NCBI RefSeq assembly: GCF_009764685.1
Contig: NZ_VHLM01000084.1
Coordinates: 31,853-95,852 of the forward strand
Source: Flavobacterium sp. I-STPP5a
GTDB taxonomy: Bacteria > Bacteroidota > Bacteroidia > Flavobacteriales > Flavobacteriaceae
Direction: 5' to 3'
Length of the DNA stretch: 64,000 bases
Within the stretch, counting starts at the first letter, position 1, and every line of letters starts with the position of its first letter. A program made the translations under genes and the position numbers. The notes beneath the pieces were generated by a model. That model searched no databases, was not told the origin of the DNA, and saw only the letters and a program-made list of their open reading frames with translations. Positions 7,693 through 16,540 of the stretch are shown here, piece by piece.

Positions 7693-9399
7693 ATGAATAT
7701 ACCAAACACGAGAATTATCAATTGCCAATCATCAATTATTAATTATCCCTTTACCGCCATTTGCGGACAAGACGATTTTAAGTTGGCTTTGCTTTTATGC
7801 ATGATTGATCCATCGCTGGGCGGGGTTTTGGCCTTGGGTGATAAAGGAACTGGGAAAACTACAACGGTTCGGGCACTACAAAACCTGATGAAAAATATTG
7901 AGAGTGATTTTCCATTTGTTAATTTACCTATAGGTGCTACCGAAGATCGGGTTTTAGGTTCCGTACACTTAGAAACTTTAATCAACGAAAAAAAACTGGA
8001 AGTCCAAAAAGGATTGCTAGCCAAGGCGCATCGCGGTATTTTATACATCGATGAAATCAATCTGTTGAATGATTACCTGATGGATATTTTGTTAGACGCA
8101 TCTTCAAGTGGGGGGTATTTTCTAGAACGAGATGCGATTTCGCAATGGCTCGACAGCCGATTTTGTTTAGTAGGAACCATGAATCCAGAGGAAGGCGATT
8201 TACGTCCGCAGTTACTAGACCGTTTTGGACTGAGTGTCACTATAAAAACACCTACAGACAAAAAAATCCGAATGGAGATTGTGAATCGGCGTTTGGATTT
8301 TGATACGGATTCAACGGCATTTTGTAGCCAATTTGAAAATGATGAAAAGGAGTTGTCTAAAATGATTACATCCGCAAAAGAACAACTTCCTGCCATTTAT
8401 GTTTCGGAAGAAATTAAGGAAAACATTGCAGACCAATGCATATCGCACCAAGTAGAAGGTCTGCGAGCCGACATTTTACTGATGAAAGCAAGTCGTGCTT
8501 ATGCCGCTTTAGACAATTGTTCCGAAGTAACAGTGATTCATTTAGAGAAAGTCGCTCCTTTGGTCTTGAATCATCGGGCAAAACATTTTCCAAAAGACAA
8601 TGACAGTGACAATGGCAATAGCAACGAAAATGGGACTGAAAATCAAAATGAAAATATAGAAAATAGCGGTTTAAGTGATTATTTATTACAGGCTACAGCA
8701 ACGGAGCAGTTTTTAAAAATACAAATACCAAAGATTGATTCAAAAAAAGGATCATTGTTTAAAAATCAATTGATTCAAAAAAAGAGTCCACATCCTTTTG
8801 GGACAGGCACAACAGGAATTGATGTTTTGTCATCAGTAAAAGAATATTTGACTACACAAAAATTTAAAGTTCATTATAAAAAAGCAGTTTCCACGTCAAA
8901 AATTCACTTGGTTTTCCTGATCGATTCTAGTAGCTCAATGGTGAAAAATCAGCAAATTTCTTTTATAAAAGGATTGATTTCAGAAACGCTTCTTAAATTT
9001 AAAAACAAAAAAATAGTCCTTTCGGCAGTGGCATTGCAAAACGGTACGGCAACTATAATTTTAAAGCTTACGCAAAATGTAGAAAAATTTATATCCGCAG
9101 TACAACAGCTACGTTCTGGCGGAAAAACGAATTTAAAGGCGGGTTTGTCATTAGTTCACCAACTTTTAAAATCGAAAACGCCTCAGGAAGAAACAGTATT
9201 CTATGTCTTGACTGATGGCAAAATAAATAAAGGCGAAACCGAAAACCCCTTTGCAGAAGCAGTTTCTTATTTTAAAACCTATCTAAGAATCGCCAAAAAC
9301 ACCACGGTAATTGATACAGAAAAGGGCTTTGTAAAATTAGCTTTGGCTAAAAAATTAGCTAATGAGATGAATGCCAATTATCGCGTTATCGCATATTAG
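7693..9399 (+). CDS. ChlI-ChlD-type chelatase motor subunit (AAA+ plus vWA), partner of CobN
   Basis: 568 residues. Residues 20-290 are a BchI/ChlI-type AAA+ module: Walker A GDKGTGKT at 49-56, Walker B region ILYIDEINLLNDYLMD, sensor region LVGTMNPEEGDLRPQLLDRFGL. A low-complexity Asn/Asp/Glu linker (about 297-320) joins it to a vWA domain with a MIDAS motif at 411-415 (DSSSS, preceded by LVFLI), SGGKTNLKAGL and VLTDG. This is the fused I/D architecture that accompanies CobN in many bacteria lacking CobS/CobT and would power cobalt insertion by ATP hydrolysis. Residues about 8-19 (IINCQSSIINYP) come from the dispersed repeat, as in cobL. The conserved family start corresponds to FTAICGQDDFK, right after this tail. 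Confidence 0.9.
   Translation: MNIPNTRIINCQSSIINYPFTAICGQDDFKLALLLCMIDPSLGGVLALGDKGTGKTTTVRALQNLMKNIESDFPFVNLPIGATEDRVLGSVHLETLINEKKLEVQKGLLAKAHRGILYIDEINLLNDYLMDILLDASSSGGYFLERDAISQWLDSRFCLVGTMNPEEGDLRPQLLDRFGLSVTIKTPTDKKIRMEIVNRRLDFDTDSTAFCSQFENDEKELSKMITSAKEQLPAIYVSEEIKENIADQCISHQVEGLRADILLMKASRAYAALDNCSEVTVIHLEKVAPLVLNHRAKHFPKDNDSDNGNSNENGTENQNENIENSGLSDYLLQATATEQFLKIQIPKIDSKKGSLFKNQLIQKKSPHPFGTGTTGIDVLSSVKEYLTTQKFKVHYKKAVSTSKIHLVFLIDSSSSMVKNQQISFIKGLISETLLKFKNKKIVLSAVALQNGTATIILKLTQNVEKFISAVQQLRSGGKTNLKAGLSLVHQLLKSKTPQEETVFYVLTDGKINKGETENPFAEAVSYFKTYLRIAKNTTVIDTEKGFVKLALAKKLANEMNANYRVIAY
7713..7747 (+). repeat. Dispersed repeat copy inside the 5' end of the chlID gene
   Basis: AATTATCAATTGCCAATC followed by ATCAATTATTAATTA belongs to the same family as 1850-1886 and is read in the same frame (IINCQ...IINY) as in cobL. 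Confidence 0.78.
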
Positions 9400-9407
9400 A
9401 ATCCGAT

Positions 9408-9893
9408 ATGATGAATACAATTGTAGCGAATATAAAAACGTGTGGCCTTGTAACAGAATTGACTAACTCTCAATCTGATAATTTTATAATCATACAAAAA
9501 CATTGGAAAATTTTTAATGAAGAGCTAAAAAAATACAAACTAAATCAAAATCGCGGGAATTGGGAAAAATTTGGTATTACCTATAAAAGGGATGAAAAGT
9601 ATTTCTATTTGACAGCAATTCCAAAATTGGAGCAAGTATTTCCGGATCATTTTACTTTCATGGAAATTCCAAAAGGAGAGTATGAAATTTTTACGCACAA
9701 AGGAAAAATGGAAAATCTAAAACAGACAATTAATACCATTTATAAAATTAGTATTCCAAACTCAAACTTAAAAATTGAAGACCCTAAAAAAGTTGGATTC
9801 ATTCATTTTGAAAAATACGATTATCGATTTCAATGGAACAAACCAACGTCCATTATTGATATATACCTGCCTTTGAAAACCAATTTTGAATAA
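9408..9893 (+). CDS. GyrI-like / effector-binding-domain small protein
   Basis: 161 residues without signal peptide. The layout, a first strand with the family-type 'ANIKTCGLVTEL' stretch, a central GITYKRDEKYFYLTAIP, then FTFMEIPKGEYEIFTHKGKMENLKQTINTIY, fits the GyrI-like / AraC effector-binding domain (SOUL-like fold), where the 'IPxGxYxxFxHxG' stretch is typical. Such stand-alone domains bind small hydrophobic ligands. It sits 8 bp after chlID and before the adenosyltransferase, so it is probably co-transcribed; a role in binding a corrin or heme-like ligand is only a guess. Two ATGs (9408, 9411) are possible starts. Confidence 0.7.
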   Translation: MMNTIVANIKTCGLVTELTNSQSDNFIIIQKHWKIFNEELKKYKLNQNRGNWEKFGITYKRDEKYFYLTAIPKLEQVFPDHFTFMEIPKGEYEIFTHKGKMENLKQTINTIYKISIPNSNLKIEDPKKVGFIHFEKYDYRFQWNKPTSIIDIYLPLKTNFE

Positions 9894-9965
9894 CTAAAAT
9901 TGATATACCTAAAGTTAAATACGGAAAATAACTACAAAAAAAATAACCATACTAAAAAATATACT

Positions 9966-10544
9966 ATGAAAATATACACTAAAAAAGGAGATACCGGAAA
10001 AACAGGATTATTTGGCGGAAGCCGCGTTTATAAAGATGATGTTCGTGTGAACTGTTACGGAACTTTAGACGAAGTAAATTCTACCATTGGTTTGTTGCGT
10101 GCTAAGTTAGGAACCGAACACGAATGGCAACAAAACCTGCATAAAATTCAGAAAGATATGATGGATATGATGTCACATTTGGCAAGACCATCAGATTGTA
10201 AAAAGGTAAACCCAAATCCAAAACCCGAAGATGGAGCGGAATTCTGCGAGGCTTGGATAGACGAACTGGAAGTTGCTATGACAAGCAAATCAGATTATTT
10301 CTTGCTTCCGGGCGGAAACGAAATTTCGGCTTTATGTCATGTCGTACGTACACAAATGCGTCGAGGCGAACGTTTATTGGTAAGTTTGATGAAAGAAGAT
10401 GAGGTCGATGATTATATTCCTGCCTACATCAACAGAATGTCGGATCTTTTCTTCATTCTAGGTCGTGCCGAAATGGATAAAGCAGGTGTAGCCGAAGAAA
10501 AATGGCAGTTATTTTTATATAAAAGAAAGAAACAAATTGAATAA
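9966..10544 (+). CDS. pduO: PduO-type ATP:cob(I)alamin adenosyltransferase
   Basis: 192 residues from the ATG at 9966; the upstream TTG at 9900 would add 22 low-complexity residues and is rejected. The N-terminus MKIYTKKGDTGKTGLFGG is the PduO family signature (TxxGDxGxT), with DEVNSTIGLLRA next, and the C-terminal half has MRRGERLLVSL and YINRMSDLFFILGR, which carry the conserved Arg/Asp/Asn of the ATP and corrinoid site. It attaches the 5'-deoxyadenosyl group to Co(I). A stretch with no counterpart in short PduO proteins (HLARPSDCKKVNPNPKPEDGAEF) probably forms a loop. It is the last gene of the plus-strand run and ends just before a hairpin. Confidence 0.92.
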   Translation: MKIYTKKGDTGKTGLFGGSRVYKDDVRVNCYGTLDEVNSTIGLLRAKLGTEHEWQQNLHKIQKDMMDMMSHLARPSDCKKVNPNPKPEDGAEFCEAWIDELEVAMTSKSDYFLLPGGNEISALCHVVRTQMRRGERLLVSLMKEDEVDDYIPAYINRMSDLFFILGRAEMDKAGVAEEKWQLFLYKRKKQIE

Positions 10545-10551
10545 TGATTAA

Positions 10552-10605
10552 TTGATAATTGACAATGGATAATTATCAATTACCCATTGTTAATTATCAA
10601 TTTTT
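10552..10605 (+). terminator. Repeat-derived hairpin between convergent operons
   Basis: Arms 10552-10568 (TTGATAATTGACAATGG) and 10584-10600 (CCATTGTTAATTATCAA) pair over 17 bp with one G-T position, and TTTTT follows. It lies between pduO (plus) and cobN (minus), so it would end plus-strand transcription. It is made of the dispersed repeat words. Confidence 0.72.
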
Positions 10606-10611
10606 ATCCAT

Positions 10612-13600
10612 TTATTCTGAATCTATAAGAAGCTGTTGCAGCTTTTCAACCGTTTCTGGTTTTGGTTCTTTCCACATTCCTCGTTGGATCGCTTCCAGCA
10701 TACGTTCGGACATGTCTTTTAATGCCCACGGATTTACTTTTTCTATAAATTCTTTGTTTTCGGGTTTAAATAAATATTCCTCTGTGATGCCTTCGTACAT
10801 AAAATCGTCAATCATGTCGGTCGTGGCATCATAAGCAAAAAGGTAATCCATAGTTGCTGCCAATTCAAAAGCACCTTTGTAACCATGTCTTTTTACGCCT
10901 TCAATCCATTTTGGATTTACCACACGGGAGCGATAAACTTTTAATAATTCTTCTTTCAGTGTTTTTACTTTCGGGTTATCTGGGCGGGAATGATCTCCAA
11001 AATAAACTTGGGGCTGCGTACCACTTACGGTTTGTACGGCATTAGTCAAACCACCTTGAAACTGGTAATAATCATCGGAATCCAGAATGTCATGTTCCCG
11101 ATTGTCTTGATTGTGCATCACAATTTGAATATCGGATAGCCGCTGTTCAAAAACTTCGTGCGCCGACTCCCCTATTCTATCGCTACCATAAGCATAGCCA
11201 CTCCATTGCATATATACCCGTGCCAAATCTTCTTTGGTTTGCCAATTTTTCTCATCAATTACGGCTTGTAATCCTGCGCCATACGCTCCGGGTTTAGAAC
11301 CAAAAACACGAAACAAGGCTCTTTTATGAGCTTTATCATCGGTAATCCCTTTGGCTTTCCAATCGGATTTTTCTTTTAGAAAACGTTTTCTGATAGGGTT
11401 CATTTCAATATCTTCGTCCAACTGTGCTACTCGTTCTACCACTTTATTATATAACGAAATCACATCTGGAAAAGCATCTCTAAAAAAACCCGAAATACGC
11501 AACATTACATCTACTCGCGGCCGTTTGAGCATGAGCATCGAGATGATTTCAAAATCGGTCACCCTCCGATTTGCCCCTTCCCAAACAGGTTTTACACCCA
11601 TAAGTGCAAAAGCTTGCGCAATGTCATCACCGCCAGTTCGCATGGTTGAAGTTCCCCAAACCGATAGCCCAACCGTCTCGGGATATTCTCCATTTTCTTG
11701 TAAATAGCGTTCTATAATGAGGTTTGCACTTTTTACTCCTAAAGCATAAGCTGTTGGAGTTGGGATAGTTCGTACATCTACCGAATAAAAATTTCTTCCT
11801 GTAGGCAAAACATCTAGCCTCCCTCGTGTGGGCGCACCCGAGCTTCCCGAAGAAACATACTTCCCATTCAACCCCGACAATAAATTAGCGATTTCGTTTG
11901 TGGTTTGCTGTACTTTTGGGTAAGTGTCTTTGGCTATAAAATCAAGAACGTCATCAAAATTTAGGTAGCCCGTTTCTTTATTATCTAATAAAAATTGGGA
12001 TAAATAGACTCGTGAAATCAATTCGAGTTGTTCGACAGCATCCCCAATTGTTCGACAATAGATCTGCTGAATATCTTTTTCGAAAGGGGTGGAATAATCA
12101 CAATGCAGCGGATTAAAATCCAATTCCAAATCGAGTGCCAATGCATGAGTTATGCCTTTTATCGCTCCCGAAGGTACACGGTGCAAGGCAATGAGCAAAT
12201 CAAGTAATTGATCATTTTCTGGAGCTTGTCCAAAAATATGCAAGCCATCTCGAATTTGTGCTTCTTTTAAATCACACAAATAACCATCTAATTTTACTAA
12301 TAATTCGTCAATATCTTCTACCGACGCACGCAAATCGGTATCTAAATGTGCTTCTTGAACCAGTGTTTTTATTTGCTTCTTTAATACTGTAGCTCTCTTT
12401 ATATCCAACGTAAAAGCTTCGTAATATTCGTCTATGAGATGCTCCAATTGAGTTAAAATACCATAGCTTTCGGCACGCGTCATGGGCGGAATCAGGTGAT
12501 CCAAAATCACGGCTTGGTTGCGACGCTTGGCTTGAGTTCCTTCTCCAGGATCGTTGACAATAAAGGGATAAAAATGCGGAATGGCTTCCATCAACAACCT
12601 TGGATAGCAACTTTCTTTGCTTAATGCAACACTTTTCCCCGGCAACCATTCGAGGTTTCCGTGCTTGCCTACGTGAACAACAGCATCGGCTTGAAAAACA
12701 TGATTTACCCAAAAATAATAGGCCAAATAATTGAAAGTGGGCGGTAAATCTGGCGAATGATAAATCGCTTTTTCATCTTGATTGTACCCTCGTGAAGGTT
12801 GAATACTCACAAAAACAGTTCCCAATAAAAAACCAGCAATAGCAAATTTTCCATCGCTATAAAATGGAGAATCTTCCGGTTTCCCCCATTGCTTTTCGAG
12901 TTGTTCTCTAAGATTTGACGAAATGGTATTGTATTGTTTGTAAAAATTTTCAATTGACAACGAAACCTGAAACGGTCGGAATTGGGTCGTATCTACATCA
13001 TTGGTAATATAATGCGTGACCAATTCTATCAATTCCTGACTCGAATTGGGAATAAAGCTCCCCAAATCATATCCATTATCTTTGAGAGCCTTGATGATAT
13101 TAACCATACTTTCGGGTGTGTCAAGCCCTACTCCATTGGCCAAACGACTGTCTTTGTTGGGATAATTGGGCATTATCAAAGCGATGCATTTTTCTGAATT
13201 CTTTTTGGTTTGCAGTCGATGCCAACGTACCGCAAAATCAACCACAAAATCAACTCCTTCCTGGTGCGTCTCGTACTTTAAAATATCTGAATCGGTTATG
13301 GCATCCTTGCCCAATGCTACTTTAAAGGATACTGCGGTTGTAATAATTCGCCCGTCCAATTCGGGTAGTGCTATATTGATAGCTACATCAGTAGGCGTTA
13401 ATCCAAATAAATTGTCTTGCCAAACTTCTTTGGTACATGAAGCAAAAATAGCCTGAATAACAGGAACATTGAGTTTCTGAAAAATAAAATCGCTTTCATT
13501 CTCTGTTAATGCTTTTATCGAAAAACTAGTGGTATTGATAATTGTGCTTAACTCACGATTCATCCCTTGAGTAAGTAAGTCATACAATTCATCGGTTGTA

Positions 13601-14343
13601 TTCTTGTCCCGAAGATTATTGACAAAAGCCATAATCGGACGTGTATTTTTTCTCTTTAATTGTTCGCAAATTGCATAAACAGGCTCTAAATTATCTGCTA
13701 AATAATGCGATTGATATACTAGAACCACGGTATCGAATTCTGTATGATACGCTTGTTCCTTAGATAAAATTCCACTATTTAAATCACACAAAAACAAATC
13801 GGGTATGCGTTGCGGACCATTATATACCAAATCTTTTCTATCAAAAAAATGATGCAAAATAAAACGCAATGCTTCCATCAAATTTTGTTTTCCACCAGCG
13901 CAAAAGTATTTCCAAACCAAATCGGAAACCGATAAATCGACAGTTGAAAGATTCATCAGCTCTATATCTGGCGCATCATAACCCGATAAAAAAAGCACTG
14001 GAATGTTCTTATTCCTGCATTCCAATTCAATAGATTCTACCAAATAAGGATAATAACTAATACCTCCTAACAATCTACAAATAACGAGTTTGGCTTCGCC
14101 AATGACTTCTTCAACATATTTATCGATGGTCAATTCTTGTTTTAGATAGGTCAAGTTGGCCATTCGAAGACTCACGTCGACGGAGCTCAGTGACCGAGAT
14201 AATTCCTTATATGCTTTATTAAGCGAATGAATTTCGGTATCGGCGGCGGATAGAAAAACAATATCTCCTTTGGATTGTTCGATGTGAAAAACGCCGTCCT
14301 CATTAGGATTCCAGCCTCCAGGAATGGTAGGTATTAAATGCAT
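10612..14343 (-). CDS. cobN: Cobaltochelatase large subunit CobN
   Basis: 1243 residues, the size expected for CobN/ChlH-class chelatases. Recognisable stretches are HVGKHGNLEWLPGKSVALS (catalytic-domain His/Glu region), FIVNDPGEGTQAKRR, SGSSGAPTRGRLDVLPTGRNFYSVD and SVWGTSTMRTGGDDIAQAFALMG, followed by RVTDFEIISM and PRVDVMLRISGFFRDAFP. It inserts cobalt into hydrogenobyrinic acid a,c-diamide together with an AAA+/vWA motor, here most likely the ChlI-ChlD-type protein at 7693-9399. The start MHLIPTIPGG matches a normal CobN start. It is cytosolic. The gene follows cobW on the same strand after a hairpin-bearing 76-bp gap. Confidence 0.94.
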   Translation of the reverse strand: MHLIPTIPGGWNPNEDGVFHIEQSKGDIVFLSAADTEIHSLNKAYKELSRSLSSVDVSLRMANLTYLKQELTIDKYVEEVIGEAKLVICRLLGGISYYPYLVESIELECRNKNIPVLFLSGYDAPDIELMNLSTVDLSVSDLVWKYFCAGGKQNLMEALRFILHHFFDRKDLVYNGPQRIPDLFLCDLNSGILSKEQAYHTEFDTVVLVYQSHYLADNLEPVYAICEQLKRKNTRPIMAFVNNLRDKNTTDELYDLLTQGMNRELSTIINTTSFSIKALTENESDFIFQKLNVPVIQAIFASCTKEVWQDNLFGLTPTDVAINIALPELDGRIITTAVSFKVALGKDAITDSDILKYETHQEGVDFVVDFAVRWHRLQTKKNSEKCIALIMPNYPNKDSRLANGVGLDTPESMVNIIKALKDNGYDLGSFIPNSSQELIELVTHYITNDVDTTQFRPFQVSLSIENFYKQYNTISSNLREQLEKQWGKPEDSPFYSDGKFAIAGFLLGTVFVSIQPSRGYNQDEKAIYHSPDLPPTFNYLAYYFWVNHVFQADAVVHVGKHGNLEWLPGKSVALSKESCYPRLLMEAIPHFYPFIVNDPGEGTQAKRRNQAVILDHLIPPMTRAESYGILTQLEHLIDEYYEAFTLDIKRATVLKKQIKTLVQEAHLDTDLRASVEDIDELLVKLDGYLCDLKEAQIRDGLHIFGQAPENDQLLDLLIALHRVPSGAIKGITHALALDLELDFNPLHCDYSTPFEKDIQQIYCRTIGDAVEQLELISRVYLSQFLLDNKETGYLNFDDVLDFIAKDTYPKVQQTTNEIANLLSGLNGKYVSSGSSGAPTRGRLDVLPTGRNFYSVDVRTIPTPTAYALGVKSANLIIERYLQENGEYPETVGLSVWGTSTMRTGGDDIAQAFALMGVKPVWEGANRRVTDFEIISMLMLKRPRVDVMLRISGFFRDAFPDVISLYNKVVERVAQLDEDIEMNPIRKRFLKEKSDWKAKGITDDKAHKRALFRVFGSKPGAYGAGLQAVIDEKNWQTKEDLARVYMQWSGYAYGSDRIGESAHEVFEQRLSDIQIVMHNQDNREHDILDSDDYYQFQGGLTNAVQTVSGTQPQVYFGDHSRPDNPKVKTLKEELLKVYRSRVVNPKWIEGVKRHGYKGAFELAATMDYLFAYDATTDMIDDFMYEGITEEYLFKPENKEFIEKVNPWALKDMSERMLEAIQRGMWKEPKPETVEKLQQLLIDSE

Positions 14344-14365
14344 TTGTACAATTCTAATTAAAAAA

Positions 14366-14397
14366 AATGGACAATCAACAGTGGTTGATTATCCATT
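14366..14397 (-). terminator. Hairpin with U-run between cobW and cobN
   Basis: Arms 14366-14379 and 14384-14397 pair over 14 bp with a single mismatch and a 4-nt loop. On the minus strand the stem is followed directly by eight T. It therefore looks like an intrinsic terminator or attenuator 22 bp before the cobN start codon. It is again built from AATGGATAATC / AATGGACAATC repeat words. Confidence 0.7.
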
Positions 14398-14419
14398 CAA
14401 ATATACCTTCTATTTGGTA

Positions 14420-15457
14420 CTAATTCAATCTTTCGTTGATAATTTGTTGCAAATTTTTATGCTCCAATTCGTCTCCGATGATAACCAAACTCGTTTTTCT
14501 GGTTTCATTATCTTTCCATTTACGGTCAAAATAACTGTCAAAACGAGTCGATACTCCTTGTAGAACCATACGCATCGATTTTTCGGGAACGTTTATAAAC
14601 CCTTTAATTCTATAAATTTCGTATTCTTCGATGATTTGTTTCAGTGTTGCAACCAATGTTTCTGGAGTATGAACCGCAGTAATTTCGATAACTACAGAGT
14701 CAATATGATCGTCATGTTCGTGTTCATGACCATTGGCATGATCCTCTTCATGGTGTGAATGACGGTTTGCTAAATCATTTTCGGCTTGAGCTCCAATTCC
14801 TAACAAAATGTCAGCAGCAATAATACCTTTATTGGCACTAACCATTTTTACATTCGATCTAATTTTACCAGCAATAATAGCTTGTACTTCTTCAAATTGT
14901 GATTCATCAAGCAAATCTTTTTTGGTCATTACGATCAAATCGGCACAAGACAATTGGTCTTCAAACAATTCTTCAATTGGGGTTTCATGATCTAAAGATT
15001 CATCTGCTTTACGTTGTGCTTCTACTCTAGCACGGTCACAAATTTCGCCAGTTGCCTGCCCTACTGCATCAACCACTGTAATCACAGCATCTACGGTAAT
15101 TTGTGGTTTTAATTCCGGCCAGTTAAAAGCATGCAATAGCGGTTTTGGCAAGGCAAGTCCCGAAGTTTCAATTATAATATGGTCGATAGTGTCTTTACGT
15201 TCCATCAATTGCAGCATAATTGGCAAAAACTCGTCTTGTACGGTACAGCAAACGCAACCGTTACTCAACTCCATAATATCTTCTTCGTTGGTACAACAGG
15301 ATTTTAGTAATTCGCCATCAATACCCATTTCGCCAAACTCGTTTACAATGACAGCCAGTCGTTTACCATTGTTGTTTTCTAATAAATTACGAATAATTGT
15401 GGTTTTCCCTGACCCAAGGAAACCAGTTATTATAGTTACAGGAATTTTATTTGTCAT
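14420..15457 (-). CDS. cobW: CobW/COG0523 metallochaperone GTPase
   Basis: 345 residues. Walker A GFLGSGKT is at 12-19, the conserved NEFGEMGID at 39-47, and the metal-binding CxCC motif NGCVCC has cysteines at 68, 70 and 71. A histidine-rich insertion (HSHHEEDHANGHEHEHDDH) precedes the C-terminal CobW_C domain, and TKKDLL is the guanine-specificity region. The family delivers Zn or Co to target enzymes at the cost of GTP; the link to cobN supports a cobalt role, while no Zur-like box is seen upstream. Unusually, two more cysteines lie at CCTNEED (54-55). Confidence 0.92.
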   Translation of the reverse strand: MTNKIPVTIITGFLGSGKTTIIRNLLENNNGKRLAVIVNEFGEMGIDGELLKSCCTNEEDIMELSNGCVCCTVQDEFLPIMLQLMERKDTIDHIIIETSGLALPKPLLHAFNWPELKPQITVDAVITVVDAVGQATGEICDRARVEAQRKADESLDHETPIEELFEDQLSCADLIVMTKKDLLDESQFEEVQAIIAGKIRSNVKMVSANKGIIAADILLGIGAQAENDLANRHSHHEEDHANGHEHEHDDHIDSVVIEITAVHTPETLVATLKQIIEEYEIYRIKGFINVPEKSMRMVLQGVSTRFDSYFDRKWKDNETRKTSLVIIGDELEHKNLQQIINERLN

Positions 15458-15979
15458 AACTGTTTTTAAAATGTGTTATTATTGGTTAAAAATAGTATAT
15501 CCATTGGAAAATATCGAGTTTATTTAAGTTTTTTTTTACGCAAAATTGATAAAATGTACCGCGTACGATGCTTATTTTCCTAAATTTTAAAAATGCTGTT
15601 TTCTAAAATGATTAGTACTACCAAGAACTACAAATTTTTTAATTGGCGCAATTAAAAAATTGATATCCAAAAAAGTTACAACTAAATACATATCAACACA
15701 TTGCCAGCACAATAGAAAATTCAGTATTTATTTTTTTGATTAATTTTCGTACCTCATATTCGGTTGATTTTAAATTTCCTATACCGTATGAAGTATAACA
15801 AGAAAACACAAAAATCCTGATTATCAAGAGCAGAACAAATTTTTTAACGACAGTCAATTTAAAATATGTATTGTGTAAACATCAATACAAATGGTTAATT
15901 AATAAACGTTTACATTTTAACATCATTTTTAACAAAAAGGAATAATTTTTAATTAATTTTGCAAAGCTTTTTTTTAGAT
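15458..15979. other. Divergent intergenic region, cobW / copper island
   Basis: 522 bp of AT-rich DNA between the minus-strand cobW and the plus-strand copper island. I find no cobalamin-riboswitch B12 box and no convincing ORF. The only site I can name is the -7 box listed separately near 15954. Confidence 0.6.
15954..15961 (+). promoter_or_regulatory. Bacteroidetes -7 promoter box (TAnnTTTG)
   Basis: TAATTTTG fits TAnnTTTG exactly, 18 bp upstream of the ATG at 15980, so the leader would be very short. No clear -33 TTTG is visible at the usual distance, which lowers confidence. Confidence 0.5.
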
Positions 15980-16357
15980 ATGAAAAAACACCACTTTATA
16001 TTATTAGTCTTATTAGGCATGTTTCTTATGTCTAATACTGCTATGGCTTGTGGTAAAGGTTTAGAAAAGAGTTCTTGTAAAAAAGAGGTTTCTTCAACTA
16101 AAAAAGTTAAAAAGAGTTGTTGCGGTAGTGCTAGTTCTAGAGAAAAAGAACACAAAAGCTGCAAAGACAATTGCGGTACTTCTAAATGTGGATGCTCTTC
16201 AACCTGTCCAACTTCTTCAGTAAGCTTGTTATCCGAAATCATTTTTAAAAATTTAATCTTTAACTATTCTTCAATTGAGAAAGTTAAATTTTTCAACACA
16301 ACACCATCAATATCAGATGGTTTTTATTCTATTTGGCTCATCCCTAAAATAAGCTAA
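15980..16357 (+). CDS. Exported Cys-rich protein at the head of the copper island
   Basis: 125 residues from the ATG at 15980; an earlier TTG adds seven residues and is not preferred. A signal peptide (KKHHFILLVLLGMFLMSNTAMA) is followed by a mature part with many cysteines in CC, CxC and single spacing: SSCKKE, KSCCG, SCKDNCG, KCGCSSTC. Such a Cys/Lys-rich chain suggests soft-metal (Cu(I)) binding outside the cytoplasm, but no family is recognised. The C-terminal 45 residues are cysteine-free and more hydrophobic. Its position at the front of the metal genes supports a copper-buffering role by inference only. Confidence 0.7.
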   Translation: MKKHHFILLVLLGMFLMSNTAMACGKGLEKSSCKKEVSSTKKVKKSCCGSASSREKEHKSCKDNCGTSKCGCSSTCPTSSVSLLSEIIFKNLIFNYSSIEKVKFFNTTPSISDGFYSIWLIPKIS

Positions 16358-16502
16358 GCCTTTTTTGACAGCCCTACTTGCGTCAAATTTATAGCATTTT
16401 GCTATTCAATCTAACAGTTTAGTATTGTTTTTCTACACCAATATTGGTACAGAAATTATAATCTTTCGTTACTGTTATTTATCCCAATTTATTTTATCAA
16501 CC

Positions 16503-16525
16503 AATCAAGGTAGTTTGCCTTGATT
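16503..16525 (+). promoter_or_regulatory. Inverted repeat before the HMA-DUF3347 gene
   Basis: AATCAAGG and CCTTGATT form a perfect 8-bp stem around a 7-nt loop, 15 bp upstream of the ATG at 16541. There is no T-run, so an operator or leader hairpin is more likely than a terminator. Confidence 0.4.
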
Positions 16526-16540
16526 ACAACTTTATTTATA

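Noticed and set aside
10559..10834. Plus-strand ORF at the end of cobN
   Set aside because: It reads through the repeat hairpin and is antisense to conserved CobN sequence.
15458..15979. Cobalamin riboswitch upstream of cobW
   Set aside because: No B12-box or core GCCACTG-type sequence found on either strand of the gap.
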